A stretch of DNA of 64,000 bases from contig JAVYIG010000870.1 in the NCBI GenBank assembly GCA_035222895.1, positions 62,001-126,000 on the forward strand, given 5' to 3'. Positions 33,709 to 45,700 of the stretch are shown here, piece after piece. The position numbers and the translations under genes were made by a program. The stretch's first letter is position 1; each line of letters begins with the position of its first letter. The notes below the pieces were generated by a model. It did not search any database. It saw only the letters and a program-made list of their open reading frames with translations, and was not told the origin of the DNA. Source of the stretch: Strongylocentrotus droebachiensis. Taxonomy: Eukaryota; Echinodermata; Echinoidea; Camarodonta; Strongylocentrotidae.

Positions 33709-36700
33709 CTGAAATGACAGAAAACGGATAATGCAATTTGTTTTTAGTATTACAGGGGGCCGTTTCTCGAAACCGTCAAAACTCTTATAACTTCTTGGAC
33801 ATCCCATTGAAATGTGTGTTATAGATCTGAATTAACACGCGTTTCTATGCGATGTCCACAGACTTAGACTTATTATGGTTTCAAGAAACTGGCCTCAGAG
33901 CTGCTGTCCAATGTAGACAAAATGATATACCACGTGGATAGTAGACTGGCTGGGTGTAGACCATATGGGAATAGGCCAATTGGGTAGTAGAGAAAGTGGT
34001 TGTAGACCAAACAGCAATAAAACGTTACAATATCACTGAAAGGTGATAGTAAACTTTTATGGGTTATCAACTAAAGAAATCATAGAAAAGGCTGGAATAT
34101 AAAGGGTACTAAGTTTTACCGTCTTCTCCAGTTCTTCAAGAAATGCCACCAGCTGATCATGGATCGCCTTGTACCCGATGGCCTTGAAGTAGAGCTTGTG
34201 CATGGGCGAGATTTCCGTCCTGATACTCTTCACCTGGTTTCTCAGAACACTGCGCTTCCAGATCAAGAGGACGGAGTTGTCCTGGACATCCAAAATACCC
34301 TTAGCCTAAATCGAGTATCAAATAAACAGAGCAAACGAATAATACAGTTAACTGCATGACTCAAAGTCGCACAAGTCAAATTTTCAACAAGTCAAATCAA
34401 TTTTAAGGCTGGGATTGGGGCATACACTTATGTCTTTGATTATGTGTCAAGTGAACTTATAAAGATATATGATTACATAAAACTTGCTGAGGTGAGGTAT
34501 ACAAGCATTTTTAAAATCGAATTTGAAGATCCCAAAGTCCCCCCCCCCCCAAAAAAAAAAAAAAAAAGTTTTCCATGACAAGAGGAATACCTGCAAGATC
34601 AAGAGTTACTTGGCCTTAAATCATCAACTTGTACATATTGCAGTCAATACATTCCAAGTGGTGCTCATGAAATATTTCTCTTTCGCAACAGGAGAAATGT
34701 AGACCGTATATCAAACAGAAGAAAATGTCTCTTGCACATGTATTTATAGAAATATATATATATGCTTGGATAGAACCTCCTTGACAGAATTCTGGATGAA
34801 ATAGTGAAGTAAGGGATACAGGTAATACACATAGACATAAAATCTGGGGTCTTCTACAAGATTATACTTACCTCAAGTGTACGTTTACACATTATTGCCT
34901 TTTTCTGAATGATTTCGATGTCATACACAGCCAAACCAGTCTGCAATATAAAAAAATCAAATTGTGAAATATCAAAAAAAAAAAAATCATTATCACCTTC
35001 TCAGCATTCATGATATTAACAAAGGAAGTAATAGAATATAAGTTAATAACTTAATAACAGGATGGACTTCCCCTTTAAATATGTGGGGAGCTAACTACAA
35101 ACAGACAATACTACATAAATACGAGATGCATAAATAGAATGTATAAACACTACATGTATATAAGGATATTTTGAAACTTCATATGTATTATTTTCAAGAA
35201 AATACATTTTTCACATACTTAGAAATTGTTCTGCAAATGGGTACCTGGTAGGAATATTCCTTGAAATGCACTGTGCACTGATAAGGCTGCCGGAGCTAAA
35301 GCTAGGGTAATAAAGTCCAAAGCTTTTTGGAAGCGCATAGAGATGTATTTCATAACGTATTATGCGCTATACAAGAACTGAACTATTATTATTATTATTA
35401 TTATTATTAACTCGAGAATTAAAGCTGGACTGGTTGAATACGTGACTTTGTTGAATATTTTTAGATGTAATTTTTAATATGTCACATTCTCAAGAAACAT
35501 AAATTGGGACAAATCAATATTTCAAATACTTTAAAATGGAATACATAATTTATATGTTAACTATATACATTCATTTTTTATAAATGTAATGCTTCCTGGG
35601 AGAAATTTCAATTATTAAATATATTTGTGGCTTCCACCCAGTAAATAAGATCGATTGATCGATCTGTATCAATAAGGTTGATTGATCAACCTGTATTGAA
35701 AAAACACAAGTCAGAAAAAATCATGAGTCAGAATTAATCAGGAGAGCTTAGGTATTTGTTTCCAGTTCATCGTGACTGTGCCATGGACCAGTGATGGCCT
35801 GGTGGTACAGTCGCTGCCCGGCAAGCAGTAGATGGCAGGTTCAAATCCCGCTGGTTCCAAAATTTTTCTGACTTGTGTTTTTTCAATACAGGTTGATCAA
35901 TCGACCTTATTGATACAGATCGATCAATCGATCTTATTTACTGGGTGGAAGCCACAAATATATTTAATAATTATATACATTCACTTATATCATCTACACC
36001 ATTACATCAGTGTGATAGTTAGACTCCTTACCAGGAGATTCATGATGAGTATTGGCATGAAGAATATGAAGAGAAAAAAGATGATGTGCGTAGAGGCTGG
36101 ATAGAAAACCATTTTTGTAAAGTTCACAGAGGCCTCGGGTTGGTAGAGGTAGTCGAGGGAATGAAAGACAGTATCAAAGTTGAGCTCTCCGCTGGCCATG
36201 CCGAGGATCTTTGCTAGGGAGTTCCCCAGGGTGTGAAAGGGTGCCTACGAAGGTAATGATATGTAGTTCAAGTTTAGTTAATTCCCGTAAAAGCATGTAC
36301 ACATACAATCCAGAAATACAGCACGGATGCAAATCATTTTACATGGAATCAAGGGTACCATAAAAGATTAAGGTGGCCTTGTCAAAATGGTCTCCTCATG
36401 AGAAAATTTTAAAGTGTTTGAAAGCAAGAGGAGAGTACAATATATATTACATGAATAAGCCCCCCCCCCCCTAAAAAAAAAAAAAAAAAAAAATAACAGT
36501 CATACACAATGCTTATATATAAAGACACATAGAAGTGGGCTCTCATGGGCAATTTGACATTGTTTGGGCGTTTTCCCAATAACAGGCGTCGTCAATCACC
36601 AGGATTAGCCTAGCTTCTGTCTTATGACCGAAAGGCTTTATGCAATGCTCTGTCTTTGCCCATATGGTAAAGTAATTTTCTTACATTTCCCTCACCCAGG

Positions 36701-39700
36701 ACTCTCCAAGAGACTTGGAGTGTATTTCTTCATAGGCCTATATGCATGGGTTAGCTGTGTGCAGACTTGAACACACATTAATGGTAATTCCACCAAGTCT
36801 GGTGTCATTGACAATATTTAAATCTTTAACAACTTGACTGCTATTGGCTTAAAACGCACGGCATACCCCCTGTGCTACAGCATTTTTGTACTGTTCAAAA
36901 AATGTACACTGCATGTACACAAAGAGGCCAGAATTTTTTTTTTGAAAAAGCGCCGTACACGAAAAGGCAGGATTTTTTTTTGAAAGAGCGCCATCTACTG
37001 TTCGAGACCTGTATAACATCATTGCAGTGCTAATTACACAGTAGGGCTAGGCATCATGCAGTGCTACAGTCTTGAAAGTGCATGTACATGTACATGTACG
37101 TGGTGCGCACAGGGCATGCGAGAGCGAGTCCACGTACATGTACGTGGCCCGCAGCCAAGTGGTTAAGTCTTCTTGAGGGCAGCCAACAAAATATGTATTT
37201 CTAGAAATGTATATCTCCTATCTACAGTCCTATAAATATAACTGCTGGCTGTTCAACTACTCATACTCTTATGACAGGCATAATACTCTCAATTCCTTTA
37301 ATTTAACATCTAAAGACAAGGTTGAAATGCTTTATAGTTTCATGAAAAAGAAATTATATCAGAGATTTTATAGACAGTCCATACCTGATTTAAAAGCAAA
37401 ATACAGAACACCACAGCGAAGGCGATGGCAAAAATGCCAACTACGAAGATGAAGTTCAAAAGAGTAGATAGCACCTCTATTTAAATAAGGACAAACCAGG
37501 AGAAGATTTGGGGCATAAGAATTAGCTTTGTAAGATTACTGTGAAGCTATGATATGATAGAAAATGATCTCACATTGATCCGACAATTTCATCAAAAGTA
37601 AAGGATTATTTTGTCACAAATGAATATAAATAATAATTTGTAAAATATGATTATTTGTAAAGCGCCATATCCATTTCCCAGAAATGCATTAAGTACCGTG
37701 AGCAAAAAGATGAAATGGAGGTAAATTAAGATTATTTTTAGCAGTAGTAGCACTAGTAATAATATCATAATTATTATTATCGTTATTATTATCATTATTA
37801 TCGTTATTATTATAATCAATATTGTCATTATTATTATAATCATCATTTTCATCACTGTATCATTATCATTATTAATAGTATCATTATTATCATTATCATC
37901 ACTGTATCATTATCATTATTAATATTATCATTATTATTGTCCTCATATCATCAACAAAAAAAAAAGAAAGAGCCAATCATACCAAGAAACATGAAGATAT
38001 AGAGACCAAAGAATGGAACAGTCTGCAGGAACAGGATGAAGTTGAACCACGTCAGAAACACTGCGAATGCACCAAGCTGCCATTGCCAATCCTGTAACAA
38101 AACAATGCATATACACAAATATTATTTGTAATAGGAAAGACGAAATATGGTTATCAACATTAATTCATTTGGCTGTCTGGGTGTGGGGTATATAAATGGG
38201 AATTGGTAGGAATCGTTCTTTAGCTGGATGGACGTGTGTGCGTTTAGGACTCAATGTGATTTGTTTCTTCCATTCTATGAGGGTGGGTGTGTGATGTGGG
38301 TGTTAGTTGAATCTTTGGCAGCAGGTGTGTGTGGGTGAAGGACTCGATGTAAGTTGTTTCTTTGGTTTTATGAGGGTGTGGGATGTGGGTGTCAGTTGCA
38401 TCTTTGGCAGCTGTGTGTGGTTGAAGGACTCAATGTGGGTTGTTTCTTTGATTTTATGAGGGTGTGGGATGTGGGTTGCATTATTGGGCAGCAGGTGTGT
38501 GCGGGTGTAGGAATCAATGTGGGTTTTTTTAATTCTAAGAGGGTTTAGGATGTGGGTGTCGGTTGCGTCTTTGGCAGGTGTGTGTGTGGGTGTAGGAATC
38601 AATGTGGGTTTTTCTTAGATTCTATGAGGGTGTTGGCTGTGGGTGTGGGTTGTTTCTTTGATTCTATGAGGGTGTGGGCTGTGGGTGTGGGTTGTTTCTT
38701 AGATTCTATGAGGGTGTGGGCTGTGGGTGTGGGTTGTTTCTTTGATTCTATGAGGGTGTGGGCTGTGGGTGTGGGTTGTTTCTTTGATTCTATGAGGGTG
38801 TGGGCTGTGGGTGTAGGTTGTTTCTTTGATTCTATGAGGGTGTAGGCCGTGGGTGTGGGTTGTTTCTTTGATTTTATGAGAGTGTGGGCTGTGGGTGTGG
38901 GTTGTTTCTTTGGTTTTAAGAGGGTGTGGGATATGGGTGTCAGTTGCATCTTTCGCAGGTGTGTGCGGGAAGGGGTATGGGAATCATTGTTTGTGTTTTC
39001 GTTACCGTTTGTTGTTCTGGTTGTTGTATGCAGGTGTGTGGTTCGGGAGTCAATGTGGGGTGGTTTTTTTTAACTGCATGGGGTGTGGGGTGTAGAGGGG
39101 TCAATTGTGGGTTGTTGCTTTGGTCGAGTACATGAGTGTGGGTTGCCTCGTTTACTGCATGAGGGTGTGTGTGTGTGTGTGTTGGAATTAGTGTTGGTTA
39201 TGCATATAAGTATGTGGGAGTCAGTTGCTAATATTTGGCTGTATGTGTTGATGAGAGCTATTTCTTTTGTTGCATGAATATGTGTGTGTGTGGTCGACAT
39301 TATGGGTATGATTTACATTTTTTCTACGTTATTTATGTTGTAAGAAGGTGCATGGGTTAGCGTCATATGGTGGATTATTTCTTTGGTTGCCAGCAGATAT
39401 GTCAATGATTAATTGTTGCTTCTTTGGATATCTTTTTGTTAGAGGACAGGGACAAGGTGGTCTACATGAGCAAAGTTGTCATAGAAATTTATTATTTGTT
39501 AACCCTTACTGTACTGGGCTATTTTGAGCACCATCTGACTGGGGGGGGGGGGGGGGGGGGGCCCCCCCCCCCCTATGATCTCGGCCGTCGATTTTCCGAT
39601 AAACACGAAAATTTGCATGTTTGTAGATATTTACGTAAGGAACAAGATGGTATAATTAGTTTTTTCCAAATATGCAAATTTTTGTCGTTAGCCTAATAAT

Positions 39701-42700
39701 TATGCAAAATTATGCATTTTACAGAAAACGTGTCAAACTCCACTTTTTGAATGTTGAAACTCATTATTCATATGAAACTTCTTTTCTAACACAAAAAAGT
39801 TATTTTAATGTAATTAATAATGATAATTTATGCAAATTTTGATGCTTTTTTTTTTTTTTTTTTGATGACATGCGCATACTAATTGTTATGTAACGCCTTA
39901 CAGGTTCATCCGATTTCGACAAAAATGGTATCAAAATGTGCGTAAGACTTGAGGGAAAAAAGTCATGAAACAACAATTCAAAATTCCAAGCGGTTGCGGC
40001 GCAATCTCTGAAAATGTCGAGGGGGGGCCTCCCAGCCCCCCCCCCCCCCCCCCCCCAGTACAGTAAGGGTTAAGGATAACAAGTTTCATGAAACAGTGCC
40101 CAGCTATACTGAAATCGTAAATATTGTCAAAAGCATATATGGTTGAAGTTAGGAAATCTGTTAGTGTAGGAGATTACGGCAGAGCAATTGTGACAGGAGC
40201 ATGTGTTGTAATAGTCATAGCAAATGTTGCACCAAAGAATACTTACTGGTTTTATGTTGACCCCATAGCTGTAGCTCAATTCACCAAGGCCGGGCACGAT
40301 GAAGAGAATGATGAAGACTACGAGCGCCACTTCTCTCAAAATGCTACCCACTCCGCGGATGGAGTTCAATGTTGTGTGTCTATAGATCAAGATACGATAG
40401 ACCTATTCATGGGAAATAATCAAAATAATATTATATGGTTTTACAGTCAAACCAGAAACAGGAAAAGAGGCCATTGTAGAGAGATGGCCTTTCAAAACAG
40501 GTTCTACAGCACACCATTTTTTCTTTAGACAAAATACCTGGCCACTATAGACAGGTGACCTTTCCAGGGATGTGGCCACTAACACAAGTTTGACTGTATG
40601 TCAAAGGCAAGGATTTAATGGTGAAAAATCTTGGCATGATTTCTCTCTTACAAATTCAATGAAGTAGATGACAGTGAGCGCAAGGATGATCCAGGCCCCA
40701 ACTCTTCCAAACAGGACCAAAGCAAAAAGGTTTATGTTCTCCTGCCACTTCGTCTTTCCATCAGCCAACCAGGTGTAGTTGTTGCCTTCAGGGTTGGTCT
40801 GGACATAGAACGGTGGAGGGATGACCAGGCTGTGGCCGGTGACGAGAACGACGAGGGTGATGTGGAGGAAGAGGCTGATCCAATATTTCAGTCGAGTCGA
40901 TTTGTTCTTGTAGCGGATCATCAAGCGTACTACAGGGTGATTCAGCAACATTTTACTCTCGTCCTTCCTGATCTTAAATGACAGATCAAATGACATTATT
41001 TTAAAATAATCTGGTGCCATTGGAACCCAGCGATACCAATTGTTTTCACATTCTCCCTATCCCAAATACGATACTTGATATCCTTATGAAATAGTTTCAT
41101 TGTAAATGGAGAGTCATCATCTTATTCTCATTCTTTTGGATCTGATCTCACAGGAACAAAACAAGTTTGAAAGAAAAACACCGGTCTACTAGACTAGTCA
41201 AAATGATTTACTGATACCTGGCCATCAATGTGGCTCTGATCTTTGCTAGATATTGGGAAGTAGTACGTTGTGTGATGACTGGAAATAATGACGAGTACAC
41301 ACACAAGAAACCAGCCATAAACTATGGCCGTTACCGCGACATATGTAATCAGGTTTTTAGGGTTAACCTTGTTTCTTACCATGAGTCTGAGAGGATGGTT
41401 TTCAGAACGATATACTGGGTCAGTCACATAGATCTTTGCGTCCTGTTTCAGTGTTCCATCGTCATGGAAATTGGTGTTCTCCTGTAAACAATGTAAAGAT
41501 GCAGTTATTCAAGGTGATGTAAAGTAGGAAAGGATTGTTTAGGGCACCTAAGAGTTAATTCAGGACCCACAAATAACTTTTAAAGGCAAATCCAACCTCG
41601 ATAGTAAAGTAATGTAGAAGAAAGAAGAAAAATCAGAGAAGCATACTGGTGAAAATTTGCAACGTTTGCGAATTTAAAGAGTAGTCCAGATTCACAATCA
41701 TTTTTTCATTCCGGCAAATGACACAATACTATAACATTTGTAATTCATGACATGTTATCCTTTACAATCAGAGAAACATTCGCATTTCAACGTTTCTGGT
41801 TTTGAAATAAATGAAAGGATCATGTCCAGTGCCCTGTTTCGTAAAAATTTGTTATGAATAACAAGTTACAATAATCGTTATAAGCACCGGAAATCATGGC
41901 AATTGTATGGCTGAAAGCAAATTTGTCATAGAAATTTAGCAAGTGTGTCATTGATAACAAGTTTTAAAGAACATGTCCTGGGGGGGGGGGGGGGGGGGAG
42001 GGTCACAAGGAACTTATCTCTAAGTTGGACTTAACAATTATGGAAACCTGTTAGCATCTTTGAAAATATTTTGAGAAATTAATTTTAATAGGCATAAAAA
42101 TCATACATATTTTCTATTATCATAGGAGATATCATGTTCTTGATGTGGAATTTATGAAAAGTCTAAAATACTTGAATTTTTGCTTTTGAATATATTTCAT
42201 TTTGAGGCTACAAATGGCTCTCCAAAATGTTTAAGTCCAACTTAGAGTCAAATTCGAATTAGGATCTTTGTGAAACACCCCCTGGTATTTGGTCTTACCG
42301 AATCTTCGTCAATGTGGTCATCCGGAGATCCGAGCCGGCTGATGGTGCGCATTAAAACGTCATAACTAGCATCAGCAACGTTTCCCTTACTTCCTCTTCC
42401 TGTAATGATCAAAGGACACCATACTTTAGAAAGGAAAAAAAAGTGGGAGCAACCACAAAATTTCTGCATACACTGCATCCATTTTTGTTACATAAGTATA
42501 TTGCATTTGATGAATGGATTTTTTTTAAAGAAAATTAAATCCTTAAAGATGAAGTTGAGTTCTGGTCATGCGATTGCATTGTGAAAGAAACGGTGTGGAA
42601 CCGACCAGAAAAGGTTAATCATCTAGCATATAAGAATTTGTGTGTATTGCAAGGTTCTGGAATCATCAAAATGATAAGAAATTTGGCCAAGTCTTGGTAA

Positions 42701-45700
42701 AGTTACAAACACTGTACACAGAAAGATGTATATGGGACTACACGAACACGTGGCGTAAAAAGCCGCCCCCTCCCCCCCATTTTTACGATGTTACATGCAT
42801 ATTTAGAATATGAAGGCATTTGAAGAGCCATGCTTTTCAGGGAACATGTCTTATCTGATGTGTTTCCACACTTGCATAATAAGAATGAGTAACGCTCACA
42901 AATTATTTTTCACCTCTTCCCAGAACTCAACCTTCTCTTTAAATTGGCAACACATTAAGAGATTCACAATGATTGGTTTTACCAAAATTGGCATTTTGTT
43001 AATTTTTTATAACATTCTCGCCCACATAAATCATTTCACAGACATTACATTGTATTGTTGTTGCCAATTTAAAGAAGAATATGTGATAAATTTAGGCCTA
43101 AAATAGACCTATAAAAACCTGACAGGGTTACAGAAATCAAAATCAAAATCATATTCAAGAACGTGAATGACTTACCGGATGTAGGTTGAGTTTGCATCCA
43201 ATCTGAAAACCAGTCTTCCAGGAGCTCATAATCTACTTTAATATTCACAGAAGTCGTGTCATCGATGTCGGTGTCTGTTAATCTGGTGATGCATTTGTCT
43301 AGGACGAACTGGCAAACACCTACAGTGACAAAATATTTGATTTCCTCATAAACATATACAGAATGTTACTTCAAAATACAAAATAATTTTTTTTTTTTAT
43401 CTGACAAATCGAAATCCATGTGGGACGACTTTAATGTATTAAGATATATATAATCATAACAGCTGCATCAACGTCTGTTAATCTGGTGATGCACTTGTCT
43501 AATTATCTAGAACAAATTGACAAAGGCCTAAAGGAAAGAACAAATTGTTTTCACATTTCTTTCCGCCGCCGGCTTACATAGCTTGATCACCTAGAGTCTT
43601 CTGGTTTTTTTATACTTAATTTCGACCAACAGCTAGGTACCGTGGGGCAATTAGCAATAATGAACATTGATCCAATGTTCCAAATGGGGGGGGGGGGGGG
43701 GCTAGTGTCTCCAAGCTGAGAGAGCTCCAAATAACCTGCCCTTTTTTTAATAGGCTTAACTCTTATCCTGCCGTAATGAATACAGCCCAGTGCCACAGGG
43801 CTTATCTCCATTGTGCCAAGCCACAAATCCCCCCTGTGCCAAGTTTATTTTGAGATAATCTGATGGTGCGATCAATGGCGCGTGCGAAGCACTCAGCACA
43901 GTACAATGAGCAAGAACAATAACTGCTATTACGAATGCGAGCATGCATGCATAAAACAGCTAAGCTGTGGCTCGCTCGCAAGAATTAGGCAGCCAATCAA
44001 TAACGTGCTCACGTGTTCTAAGCACTATAGCTGGCAGGATATGAGTTAAGGTGACAAAAAAGGATATTGTGTTTAGAGTCTACCTGGCATGTTGGTGATG
44101 AGGTTCCTCATGGGCGTGGTCTTGTTTGCCCCTTCACCGGTGGAGTGGGCCATGAGGACGCGCCACTTCTCTTGGGATAACAGAGTCACCGCTACCATCC
44201 TATCAACAGAGAAATGCGTGGACAAACAGCAGACTGTTACGATTCAAAGTTAAAAGGATATTGACCACCTTGTAATAATTTTGGTTTTAATATAAGCAAA
44301 ACAATTAGAGAAACAGGTCAACAGAAACAAACAAAAGACAATTTATGACATTTTCTTCACAGGGCATATTGGAGAGGAGCTTGCAAGACACGTCTTACAC
44401 AGTGTTGACAATTTGTGTTTCATTTATGAAAACTTCAAAAATTCATAAGTTTCCTATTTTTAATCAGATATTGCTCAAACTTTCACTACTACCGGTATTT
44501 TCTTCTCATTTTTCTGCTTAATTTAACTTAAATATCAGGGTGAACTTCCCCTTTAAATTTATATCAGTGACATCATCACAAGAATGATAATACTGAACTG
44601 CAAATCACAAATTAATAATAAAATGGAAGTTGTCTGAATTCCAGATTACAATGTTTCATATTTTCAAACAGGAAATACATGAAATGCCATTAGAGCCAAA
44701 ATTCTTCCGGTAATCTGTCTACGTCAAATGAAGTTGAACAACTAACGTTACTATCAGTTGCTAGAAGGTTGGACACGACTCAAACATTACTCAATTTTGA
44801 TTCAGACTCAGACAATCTGCTCATAAAATGTACAATAAAGACATTTGTAGCTGTATAATGAAGAAACATGGCTTGTTTAGGTCTATATCTGATCTAGGGG
44901 GAATCGTTTCATTTACAACAACAAAAAACAGAATGAAGCAGAGCCTCCAGGGCCGTCCATAATTTGAAAAGCCTTGGTATGGAGCCTTATACTTTAACAC
45001 AGTTCTTTCATTTCCAATTATATGTTTTTAGTAATGATAAGGACCTGAAGCTAAATTTGGACAACAAAATTGACGGATCCCCGTCATTGCTTAAGGTCAA
45101 AGCTTTGAAAGGACAGAGCGATTGTCTGGTTTTTCTTCTGAAACACGTGAAGGATTCCTCCATTATGGTTGAACTTATCAAATGGATCTCAGTTGAGAAA
45201 AACCTTTCTTTGGTCCTCCAGGTTGGTTTGATAATAATAAAAAAACGTTTATGAGATTCATGATTTGTATAAACCTTTGACCCTGTACCATTGATTAGTA
45301 ATAGTTTGGGACAAACCACACTTTATCAAACGAGGCCATAAACTGACTACCAAGCTCCTCCTGAAATTCATTTAACCCATATTCCAGGGGATCTTGGTGG
45401 CTCCAGTATTAAGCCTGTGGGAATGAGAATATTCAGAAATCAACAGGTTAATTGAAAAAGCTACTGCAACCTACTCGTGCCCGTTACGGATGGCGTGGTC
45501 CAGGCAGTTTCGGCCCTTGTGGTCGCATTCAAAGAACCTGATCTTGCACTGATCTAGCTCCAGAAGCATCTCCACGATGAGAATATTCCCGGCTTTGCAG
45601 GCGTACATCAACGGGGTCATCTGCAAAGGAAAAGATTCAAGAATAATTCTTAATATATTACATGGAACTGGATCAATATGAAGCCCTTTGTAAAGTACAT

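Noticed and set aside
34159-34359. Plus-strand frame over TRPA1-like exon 24
   Set aside because: Shadow of the minus-strand exon.
35791-35857. Functional tRNA gene
   Set aside because: Pol III boxes are present but the arms do not form a proper cloverleaf by eye and the segment is inside a mobile element.
38303-38949. Repeated-peptide frames on both strands
   Set aside because: 42-bp minisatellite in an intron; no start, splice or homology support.
40124-40528. 134-codon plus-strand frame
   Set aside because: Antisense shadow of TRPA1-like exon 19 and its flanks.
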